Shown here piece by piece: positions 1-4,703 of a stretch of DNA of 5,311 nt. The translations under genes and the position numbers were made by a program. The DNA comes from Candidatus Yanofskybacteria bacterium RIFCSPHIGHO2_02_FULL_50_12 (GTDB lineage: Bacteria; Patescibacteriota; Minisyncoccia; 2-02-FULL-40-12; GWA2-44-9). Below the pieces are notes generated by a model that was not told the origin of the DNA, did no database searches, and was given only the letters and a program-made list of their open reading frames with translations. Positions within the stretch are counted from its first letter, which is position 1. Each line of letters begins with the position of its first letter. Where the stretch lies: the NCBI GenBank assembly GCA_001794525.1, contig MGJZ01000001.1, positions 11,203 through 16,513 on the forward strand. Direction: 5' to 3'.

Positions 1-374
1 GCGAAATTCAGCCGAGCACGCTTCCAAGAAAAACTTCTAAGTTATGCAGAAACCAAAACGTACCGCAAAACCGACGCAGGTGGACTGGCATCAGTGTGCC
101 AAGGCGAACGGGTGATTATTGGCTAAGGAACTCGGCAAAAAAGCGGCCGTACCTTCGGTATAAGGCCTGCCCATCGCAAGATGGGCCGCAGCGAAAGAAC
201 CCCTGGCGACTGTTTATCTAAAACACAACTCCGTGCTAAGGCGCAAGCCGATGTATACGGGGTGACGCTTGTCCGGTGCCGGAACGTTAACGGTTGAAGT
301 GGTGTGCCGCAAGGTGCATTGCGGAAGCCCGAAGCGCCGGTGAACGACGGCAGTAACTATAACTGTCTAAAAGT

Positions 375-1126
375 TCTGCACATCTAGCTATAGGTGTTCA
401 GAAGAGCTTAGACGGTTACAGATAAGATAAATAGAGGTAGCTGCTTATCGAGCTAAGCTCGATGCTCTCAAAATATATTCGACCATATGCTGGAAAGTCT
501 GTGGATAAAATCCTAAGTATTGAGTGCTACTTATGGTAAAATGATACCATGAGTAAAAATGTATCTCATGCAGATAATCAGCAGGAAAGATTAAGACTGG
601 AAGGTTGGATCAGCGGATTTGTAGATGGCGAGGGATGCTTTACCATAAGCATCATTCGCAATCCATATGGCTGGCAAGTATTTCCAGAGTTTGTGGTAAG
701 TCAAGGCGAAAAGAGTCGTGCCGCTCTAAAGAAAATAGAAAACTTCTTTGGATGCGGTTACATTAATCTTAATACACGCAGAGACAATCATCACGAACAA
801 ATGTTGAAATACTGTGTCAGATCAATCCAAGATCTAAACGACGCTATCATCCCATTCTTTGAAGTAAATAAACTGAAAACTTACAAGCAAAAGGATTTTC
901 AGGTGTTTCGCAAAGTTATCAGACTGATGACCCAAAAGAAACATCGAACAGAGAAGGGGCTAGACAAGATACGTTCTCTGCTTCAAACAATGAATCGGAG
1001 AAAATGCAAAGTCTTAAAATCCTCAGAGACTATACGTCGAACTGATATATTATCAGAAAATATAGTCCGGTCTTCACGGCGACGTGAAGGGTAGAAATAC
1101 CGCAACAGATTTGTTGTAACATATCA
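375..1126 (+). mobile_element. Group I intron 1, at 23S position about 1931, with LAGLIDADG gene
   Basis: This is a self-splicing ribozyme just after helix 69. The 5' splice site is supported by a perfect P1: AAGUUCU (371-377) pairs with AGAGCUU (403-409), placing the last exon U374 opposite G406 as group I introns require. The first bases also form a hairpin, ACATCTA/TAGGTGT. P7 is GACTATA (1028-1034) with TATAGTC (1061-1067). P8 is CTGATA/TATCAG (1042-1056). P9 is CTTCACG/CGTGAAG with a GCGA loop (1072-1089). P9.1 is GGTA-GAAA-TACC and P9.2 is CAACA/TGTTG. The core resembles the IB-type LSU introns that carry I-CreI-like genes. Thermotoga is known to have a LAGLIDADG intron at 1931. Aligning exons to E. 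coli puts the last intron base at A1126, not the usual G; using G1128 instead would delete two conserved 23S bases. The 5' end is firm, the 3' end good to a few bases. Confidence 0.9.
549..1094 (+). CDS. LAGLIDADG homing endonuclease encoded in intron 1
   Basis: This 181-aa protein is a site-specific DNA endonuclease that would cut intronless 23S genes near the intron site and so copy the intron into them. There is a single LAGLIDADG motif, ISGFVDGEG at residues 21-29, with E28 in the catalytic metal-binding place. One motif at this length implies a homodimer, as in I-CreI. The following FTISIIRNP and later FVVSQ segments fit the DNA-contacting beta strands, and GCGYINLNTRR fits the region before the second helix. 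The last 25 or so residues, including SSETIR at 158-163, are encoded by the intron's own catalytic core (P7, P8, P9), and the stop lies in P9.1. No Shine-Dalgarno sequence is visible before ATG 549; an ATG at 541 is out of frame. Translation may be weak or coupled to unspliced RNA. The family is clear; exact target and activity are inferred. Confidence 0.92.
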   Translation: MSKNVSHADNQQERLRLEGWISGFVDGEGCFTISIIRNPYGWQVFPEFVVSQGEKSRAALKKIENFFGCGYINLNTRRDNHHEQMLKYCVRSIQDLNDAIIPFFEVNKLKTYKQKDFQVFRKVIRLMTQKKHRTEKGLDKIRSLLQTMNRRKCKVLKSSETIRRTDILSENIVRSSRRREG

Positions 1127-1398
1127 AGCGAAATACCTTGTGGGGTAAGTTCCCACGCGCATGAATAGCGGAACGACTGGGGGACTGTCTCAGCCAATAG
1201 CCCGGTGAAAATGCAATGTCAGTAAAGATGCTGACTACCCGCACCTAGACGGGAAGACCCCGGAAGCTTCACTGCAGCTTGGTATTGGTCTACGAGTTGT
1301 TATGCGTAGCGTAGTGAGTAGGATTTGAAGTCCCGATTTCGGTCGGGATGGATCCGCCAATGAAACACTCATCTTAACGATTTGTAGCTCTAACCGGC

Positions 1399-1493
1399 CC
1401 CTCCCTTTCAGTAAATGAAATAGAGGAATGTATAAGCTTTCGAGTAATATCGGGAGTTTTATCATACTTTCAATCATAGATTGAAAGGGAGGG
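1399..1493 (+). other. Expanded helix 79 arm of 23S rRNA, possible intervening sequence
   Basis: Where E. coli helix 79 has a short hairpin of about 16 bases (ACCCGUAAUCCGGGU), this gene has 95 bases. They are closed by a perfect 12-bp stem, CCCTCCCTTTCA (1399-1410) with TGAAAGGGAGGG (1482-1493). The 71-nt apical part holds a second hairpin, CTTTCAATC/GATTGAAAG with a 3-base loop (1468-1488), whose 3' strand overlaps the big stem, so the two exclude each other. It has no group I core. It may stay as an expansion segment or be cut out, as RNase III does with intervening sequences in other bacterial 23S rRNAs. Confidence 0.75.
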
Positions 1494-1537
1494 ATCGAGA
1501 CAGTGCCTGGTGGGCAGTTTAAGTGGGGCACTTGCCT

Positions 1538-1846
1538 TTATCAAATCAAAATTCAAAAAGTTGGTTTGGTAAAGCCCAGGTGCTCCAGAGAATTTAAATT
1601 TCTCGAAACAAAAATTAGGGGGTGTTGTAGAAATACAACAGGAATCAGCTATATCGGGGAATATCTTTTAAAAGAGACAATCCCGAGGGAAGTCGTAATT
1701 GACCCCGTAGAGACTGTACGCTGAATCAGTAATTTTCTTTGGAAAACTAGAAAGTTCCTGAATAATATAGTCCGAACTGTATGGTGACATGCAGAGCATG
1801 ACAGAAATGTTTATGCCAATAACGAAAGTTATTTGTAACACAATTG
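1538..1846 (+). mobile_element. Group I intron 2, at 23S position about 2262, no endonuclease gene
   Basis: This compact 309-nt ribozyme sits in helix 81 just after the P-loop. Core elements are P3 TCAGC (1645-1649) with GCTGA (1720-1724), P4 TCGGG (1654-1658) with CCCGA (1682-1686), P6 GGG..GTC (1687-1694) with GACCCC (1701-1706), P7 GACTGTA (1712-1718) with TATAGTC (1766-1772), and P9 CTGTATG/CATGCAG with a GTGA loop (1777-1794). A further GAAA-capped hairpin, AATAAC/GTTATT, lies near the 3' end. Boundaries come from joining TTGCCT to CCTAAAGAG, which restores the E. coli length and a complete helix 81 (TGCCTCC with GGAGGCG); the intron then ends in G1846. P1 is not clear: U1537 would pair with A, while 8- and 9-bp helices with U-G pairs point to U1532 or U1541. 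The 73-codon reading frame across exon and intron is not a gene. Confidence 0.88.
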
Positions 1847-2170
1847 CCTAAAGAGTAATGGAGGCGTTCATCAAGGTTGGCTAGTTCCGGATGGACATCG
1901 GAACGATAGCGTAAAGGCAAAAGCCAGCTTAACTGCAAGACGGATATGTCGCGCAGATGCGAAAGCAGGACTTAGTGAACCGACGCTACCTCGTAGGAGG
2001 GGCGAAGATCAACAGATAAAAGCTACTCCGGGGATAACAGGCTAGTACTGCCCGAGCGTTCACAGCGACGGCAGTGTTCGGCACCTCGATGTCGGCTCGG
2101 CTTATCCTGGGACTGAAGAAGGCCCCAAGGGTTTGGCTGTTCGCCAATTAAAAAGCTACGCGAGCTGGGT

Positions 2171-2466
2171 AAGTAAAAATGAGCCCAACTGTTCTGGGCA
2201 TCGAAGGCTCAATTTTGAGCTGTTAAAAAGAACGAAAAACTGACTCATATCGGAGGAGCCCTAATGTTTTTAAACATGGGCAATTCCGAGGGAAGTCGCC
2301 AAGATGGATTTGGTTGACCCCGTAACGACTTGATTCTCCAAAGATTGAAGAATCAGGTAATGGCTCTTTAGTCATTACAAAACGTCAGTCCGATTTGGAA
2401 AAATCGGAAAGGTATAGTCTATACTGTTCGGAAGAACAGATTTAATATTACGAAAGTAATAATATG
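2171..2466 (+). mobile_element. Group I intron 3, at 23S position about 2584, no endonuclease gene
   Basis: This 296-nt ribozyme splits the peptidyl transferase centre between the U2584 and U2585 equivalents. P1 pairs UGGGU (2166-2170) with GCCCA (2183-2187), with U2170 opposite G2183, and the intron ends in G2466. P3 is ACTGAC (2239-2244) with GTCAGT (2384-2389). P4 is TCGGA (2250-2254) with TCCGA (2285-2289). P6 is GGG..GTC with GACCCC (2316-2321). P7 is GACT (2327-2330) with AGTC (2416-2419). P8 is a perfect CCGATTT/AAATCGG with a GGAA loop (2390-2407). P9 is CTGTTC/GAACAG with a GGAA loop (2424-2439). Two extra hairpins between P7 and P3', TGATTCT/AGAATCA and GTAATG/CATTAC, match the P7.1-P7.2 pair of subgroup IA. 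Both ends are well supported. Confidence 0.93.
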
Positions 2467-2693
2467 TCAAACCGTCGTGAGACAGGTTGGTCCATATCTG
2501 GTGCGGGCGTTGAAGTTTGAGGAGGGTTGTCCCTAGTAAAGTAATTGCTACTTCACGAAGTAATTCGTGATGACAACTCGGCTAATAACGGTGGAATCTT
2601 AGATATTTGGGTTCGTTGATAACTCTGATTGATTAGGTCCAAAAATCGGAGTACAATTTACTTGAGGACCAGGAAATAATCTAAGACAATATC

Positions 2694-3161
2694 GTGGGAA
2701 GTCGATCAAATAATGATTTAGCGTATATAGCAGGATTTCTTGATGGTGACGGAAGCTTAATGCTTCAAATTAAAAAACGTCACGATGGGAAAAGGAAATG
2801 GCGTTTCATGGCCACGATCTGTTTTTATCAAGACAGTCGACATGAGTCTCCATTATCCTGGATACGTTCAGTGCTTGGAATTGGTTATGTGTCGAAGCGC
2901 AATGACGGAATGTCGGAACTGCGAATCAATGGATTCAAGCAGGTTCAAGATATTCTGAAAAAGCTGATGCCATTCATCAAGTTTAAAGATGAGCAGGCAA
3001 AAGCCTTATATTACGCAACAGAGATACTGACCAAAGCTCAAGATTTAAAATCGCTTAAGAAATTAATTGATTGTGTCTTGAAGATCCAAGAGCATAATTA
3101 CGCTGCAAAACGTAAGAAGACAAAACAGGAGTTGTATTCATTGTTAGATTTGACCCCGTAA
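2694..3161 (+). CDS. I-CreI-like LAGLIDADG homing endonuclease encoded in intron 4
   Basis: This 155-aa protein is a predicted homing endonuclease acting on the intronless 23S sarcin-ricin loop sequence. It has a single LAGLIDADG motif, IAGFLDGDG at residues 12-20, with D19 as the metal-binding residue, implying a homodimer. The order of segments follows I-CreI closely (163 aa): motif helix, LMLQIKKR strand, ICFYQDSR, GIGYVSKR, then FIKFKDEQAKAL matching the FLKLKQKQANLV region, and a Lys-rich C-terminal helix. The start is GTG 2694: a stop at 2682-2684 leaves no upstream ATG in frame, and the motif starts 11 residues later. There is no well-spaced Shine-Dalgarno; AGGA at 2671-2674 is too far upstream. 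The start codon lies in the 3' strand of P4 and the TAA stop (3159-3161) in the P6-P7 segment, so the gene exactly fills the P6 loop. Family assignment is firm; activity is inferred. Confidence 0.92.
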   Translation: MGSRSNNDLAYIAGFLDGDGSLMLQIKKRHDGKRKWRFMATICFYQDSRHESPLSWIRSVLGIGYVSKRNDGMSELRINGFKQVQDILKKLMPFIKFKDEQAKALYYATEILTKAQDLKSLKKLIDCVLKIQEHNYAAKRKKTKQELYSLLDLTP

Positions 3162-3166
3162 CGACT

Positions 3167-3279
3167 TGTTCCCGAGCTTAGAAATGAGTGGAGGACGGAT
3201 GGAGAGCTTCAAGCGACCGAAGGGTCGCGCAGTACCCAGCGCCAGTAGGCGGCGGGTATTAGTTCAGTCTCCATAAGAT
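3167..3279 (+). other. P7.1/P7.2-type folded domain of intron 4
   Basis: These 113 nt lie between the two core strands P7 and P3' and contain nested stems. An outer stem ATGGAGA (3199-3205) pairs with TCTCCAT (3268-3274). Inside are GCGACC/GGTCGC with a GAAG loop (3213-3228) and TACCC..CGCC / GGCG..GGGTA (3233-3258). Intron 3 has only two short hairpins in the same place. A role in stabilising the ribozyme fold is inferred from the usual function of this region in subgroup IA introns. Confidence 0.7.
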
Positions 3280-3700
3280 GCCGATCCCCGATCCTTTTAA
3301 AGGGGGGGAAAGATATAGTCTGCACCCATGGTGACATGGGAAATCGATTCTGTATTCGTATCATTCGCATACATTCGTGTATTTGCATTGTGGTGCGAGC
3401 AGAGCGAGTATGTGACGAGAGGACCGGGATGAACGAACCTCTGGTCTACCAGCTGTTCTGCCAAGAGCAGCGCTGGGTAGCTATGTTCGGTTCTGATAAG
3501 CGCTGAAAGCATATAAGCGCGAAGCAGGCTCCAAGATTAGACTTCTTGCGGCGTAAGCCGCGTAGACTCCTTGTAGATTACGAGGTTGATAGGGCTCAGA
3601 TGTACGCACGGTGACGTGCTTAGTCGAGAGCTACTAATATGTCGAAATAGTAATCGCTTGATTCATGTTTCCTTTGGTAAAATTTTAATCCACTAACTAA

Positions 3701-3776
3701 CCCAGTATATCTTCTGTGACAGGCCTTTGGCTTGGCTATTCGCTAGCGAATAGCTTGTCGCGGTAGTATTACTGGG
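3701..3776 (+). other. Nested hairpin in the 23S-5S spacer, likely pre-rRNA processing element
   Basis: Three stems are stacked: CCCAGTA (3701-3707) with TACTGGG (3770-3776), GTGACA (3716-3721) with TGTCGC (3756-3761), and at the tip a perfect 20-nt palindrome from 3735 to 3754 (GCTATTCGC TA GCGAATAGC). No T-run follows, so it is not an intrinsic terminator, and it lacks tRNA arms. Double-stranded rRNA spacers are typical RNase III targets, so a processing role is the likeliest reading. The rest of the spacer (3666-3700 and 3777-3795) shows nothing recognisable. Confidence 0.55.
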
Positions 3777-3795
3777 CTAAAAAAGTTGTAGCCAG

Positions 3796-3911
3796 TGTAA
3801 GGTAGCTATGTCGCGAGTGCTCCACCTGATCCCATTCCGAACTCAGAAGTGAAATCTCGCGGAGCCCATGATAGTCGGACTTATCCGGCGAAAGTAGGTA
3901 GCTGCCCTACA
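3796..3911 (+). rRNA. rrf: 5S ribosomal RNA
   Basis: The conserved core CCACCTGATCCCATTCCGAA, followed by CTCAGAAGTGAAA (3822-3854), is unmistakable 5S rRNA (loop B, helix III and loop C). The ends were set by helix I: TGTAAGGTAGC (3796-3806) pairs with GCTGCCCTACA (3901-3911), leaving one A-C mismatch and one U-G pair. CGAAAGTAGGTAGC near the 3' end matches the usual loop E to helix I segment. The length of 116 nt is normal. It lies about 130 nt after the 23S 3' end, in the usual rRNA operon order, and is presumably co-transcribed. The ends may be off by a few bases. Confidence 0.95.
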
Positions 3912-3992
3912 GTGGTTGGAACTCAAACGATGCCCATTCGGTGCGGGGCCATGCTCAGAAGCCTGCCCTGTCACTAAACAAGCATTTTCCGT

Positions 3993-4023
3993 TATGCCTC
4001 ATGCGGAAGCATGTGTTGGCATA
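3993..4023 (+). terminator. Hairpin after the 5S gene, possible rRNA operon terminator
   Basis: A two-part stem, TATGCC (3993-3998) with GGCATA (4018-4023) and CATGC (4000-4004) with GCATG (4009-4013), is closed by a GGAA loop. Only TGCTTTATTG follows rather than a solid T-run, so it is a weak candidate for ending the rRNA transcript. It could equally be a structured leader of the next gene. The rest of 3912-4030 shows no gene or tRNA. Confidence 0.35.
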
Positions 4024-4030
4024 TGCTTTA

Positions 4031-4059
4031 TTGCAAAAAATTTGATATTTAAGTAGATT
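4031..4059 (+). promoter_or_regulatory. Possible sigma70-type promoter for the 79-aa gene
   Basis: TTGCAA (4031-4036) and TAGATT (4054-4059) are 17 bp apart, each matching the consensus boxes at four of six positions, in an A/T-rich stretch just upstream of the gene. Transcription would start near 4066, leaving almost no leader before the ribosome binding site, which weakens the call. Confidence 0.3.
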
Positions 4060-4076
4060 GTTGTATTGGAGGCGCT

Positions 4077-4316
4077 ATGCAACTTTCCTTTACACCCGCG
4101 AATGGCGGTAATCCGATCGACATAAAGGGCATGAGGAGAACGCAACTTCTCGAACATGCTAAATCCGCTCACGGCGAACTCCTTACACGGATTGTTCAGC
4201 AGGAGGTCTACGAAGGCGAGGGGAATGCGGCTCCGTCGATGTATGAAGAACTTGCGTTGATGGAGCGTGACATCAAGAAATTAAAGCGTCGCGTGAAAAG
4301 GTCAAAGCGACGATAG
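4077..4316 (+). CDS. Small basic protein of unknown function
   Basis: I do not recognise this 79-aa protein. The start is well supported: GGAGG (4068-4072) lies 4 nt before ATG 4077. It has no signal peptide or membrane segment, so it is probably cytoplasmic. The first 20 residues (MQLSFTPANGGNPIDIKGMR) look like short strands. Residues 20-70 are likely helical. The C-terminus, from about residue 63 (ERDIKKLKRRVKRSKRR), is almost all Lys and Arg, which suggests binding to nucleic acid or the ribosome; this is only inference from charge. The gene stands alone: the 5S lies upstream and a clear terminator follows 22 nt after the stop. Codon use looks like that of the downstream genes and unlike the A-rich intron genes. 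Confidence 0.75.
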   Translation: MQLSFTPANGGNPIDIKGMRRTQLLEHAKSAHGELLTRIVQQEVYEGEGNAAPSMYEELALMERDIKKLKRRVKRSKRR

Positions 4317-4338
4317 TGTACGATTTCCCATCGACAAA

Positions 4339-4370
4339 GGGGGCTACCAAGCCCCCAATTGTTTTGTTAG
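4339..4370 (+). terminator. Rho-independent terminator after the 79-aa gene
   Basis: A perfect 7-bp G/C-rich stem, GGGGGCT (4339-4345) with AGCCCCC (4350-4356), with an ACCA loop, is followed by the T-rich tail AATTGTTTTGTTAG. It would end the transcript of the small basic protein and separate it from the next two genes. Confidence 0.85.
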
Positions 4371-4376
4371 TATAGT
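4371..4376 (+). promoter_or_regulatory. Possible -10 box before the 105-aa gene
   Basis: TATAGT matches the -10 consensus at five of six positions and lies between the terminator and GTG 4380. The GTG is only 3 nt further on, so transcription would begin at or just inside the assumed start codon. No -35 box is evident; the terminator stem occupies that place. Either the mRNA is leaderless or the real start codon is further in. Confidence 0.3.
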
Positions 4377-4379
4377 TTT

Positions 4380-4697
4380 GTGAACGAACAGCCGCAAAAC
4401 CCAGAATTAACTCTGAAACAGCGTTTGCTTGAGGCCGTAAAGGAAAAGGGTCCGGATAGTTCAGAAGCCAAAGCTTTATTCTTAGAGTGGACCATGTCCC
4501 AAGAAAGAATCGCCGATCAAGCTCCCGGTCCGTTTGGCCGCTATGAGTTGGCGCTGAAGCGAGCCCATCTATTTCACGATGCCGGATTGATTCAGGATGC
4601 TCGTCAGGCATTGGAAGATGCTTTGACGATGGCGGCGCAAGAATTCGAACCGGAATATTGGGATAAGATCCGAGACGAATTAGAAAGATTTAAATAA
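4380..4697 (+). CDS. Small helical protein of unknown function, possibly TPR-like
   Basis: This 105-aa protein is soluble and acidic, with no signal or membrane segment. It appears almost all alpha-helical. Residues 11-40 (LKQRLLEAVKEKGPDSSEAKALFLEWTM) and 53-87 (RYELALKRAHLFHDAGLIQDARQALEDALTMAAQE) have the alternating small and hydrophobic pattern, with the G-x-x-x-x-A spacing, of a TPR-like helix pair. Such repeats bind proteins; no partner can be named here. The start is GTG 4380, the first possible after an in-frame TAG at 4368. No Shine-Dalgarno precedes it, so a later start such as ATG 4494 is possible, though that would remove the first helix. The next gene starts 6 nt after its stop, so the two are probably co-transcribed. 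The family was not recognised with certainty. Confidence 0.75.
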   Translation: MNEQPQNPELTLKQRLLEAVKEKGPDSSEAKALFLEWTMSQERIADQAPGPFGRYELALKRAHLFHDAGLIQDARQALEDALTMAAQEFEPEYWDKIRDELERFK

Positions 4698-4703
4698 AGT
4701 ATT

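Larger units (their letters stand above)
2538..3414 (+). mobile_element. Group I intron 4, inside the sarcin-ricin loop (about 2656), with LAGLIDADG gene
   Basis: This 877-nt ribozyme interrupts the sarcin-ricin loop: joining CCTAGT (ending 2537) to ACGAGAGGACC (from 3415) restores the universal sequence exactly, with U before and G at the end of the intron. P1 is short, UAGU (2534-2537) with GCUA (2547-2550), U2537 opposite G2547. A GTAA-capped hairpin CACGAA/TTCGTG follows. P3 is TCGGC (2578-2582) with GCCGA (3280-3284). P4 is ACGGT (2588-2592) with ATCGT (2691-2695). P5 is TCTTAGA (2597-2603) with TCTAAGA (2680-2686), carrying a long extension. P6 GGG..GTC pairs with GACCCC, and the endonuclease gene fills its loop. 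P7 is GACT (3163-3166) with AGTC (3317-3320). P8 is TCCCC/GGGGA. P9 is CCCATG/CATGGG with a GTGA loop (3325-3340). A 113-nt folded domain sits between P7 and P3', as in subgroup IA. Confidence 0.93.
1..3665 (+). rRNA. rrl: 23S ribosomal RNA, 3' part, split into five exons by four group I introns
   Basis: This is the large-subunit rRNA from about E. coli position 1600 to the 3' end, with the 5' part outside the window. Exons are 1-374, 1127-1537, 1847-2170, 2467-2537 and 3415 to about 3665. Recognisable landmarks are helix 69 (349-366, with the A1913 equivalent at 356), the P-loop GGGGC (1525-1529), the GGGGATAACAGG peptidyl transferase segment (2030-2041, A2451 equivalent at 2037), the A-loop GGCTGTTCGCC (around 2137-2147), U2584 at 2170 and U2585 at 2467, the A2602 equivalent at 2484, and the sarcin-ricin loop split between 2537 and 3415 (A2660 equivalent at 3418). 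E. coli numbering was counted from memory and could be off by one or two. The 3' end is approximate. Oddities are the enlarged helix 79 arm, altered bases just after helix 69, and introns at functional sites. Intact core elements and complementary stems argue for a working gene rather than a pseudogene. Confidence 0.96.

Noticed and set aside
361..417. Alternative intron 1 start after AACT (364), using AGACGGTT as guide
   Set aside because: It gives an 8-bp P1 with a U-G pair, but no 3' site then restores helix 69 and the following bases; the start after 374 fits both P1 and the exon join.
1399..1493. A fifth group I intron in helix 79
   Set aside because: The arm is too short and has no P4, P6 or P7 core; it is a simple stem-closed insertion.
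1235..1531. Open frame of 98 codons on the - strand
   Set aside because: It is antisense to conserved 23S exon sequence and has no recognisable protein features.
1503..1724. Open frame of 73 codons on the + strand
   Set aside because: It runs from 23S exon into intron 2 and its codons are explained by rRNA and ribozyme core sequence; no protein motif or ribosome binding site.
1747..1938. Open frame of 63 codons on the - strand
   Set aside because: It is antisense to the intron 2 core and the following 23S exon.
3354..3380. CRISPR-like repeats
   Set aside because: The units are only 9-10 nt, adjacent and imperfect, with no spacers.
3297..3512. Open frame of 71 codons on the - strand
   Set aside because: It is antisense to the 3' part of intron 4 and the sarcin-ricin exon.
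3701..3795. tRNA gene in the 23S-5S spacer
   Set aside because: The 7-bp closing stem suggested one, but there is no T-loop GGTTCGA-type sequence, no anticodon arm and no normal D arm.
4273..4611. Open frame of 112 codons on the - strand
   Set aside because: It crosses the terminator and overlaps two better-supported genes on the other strand.
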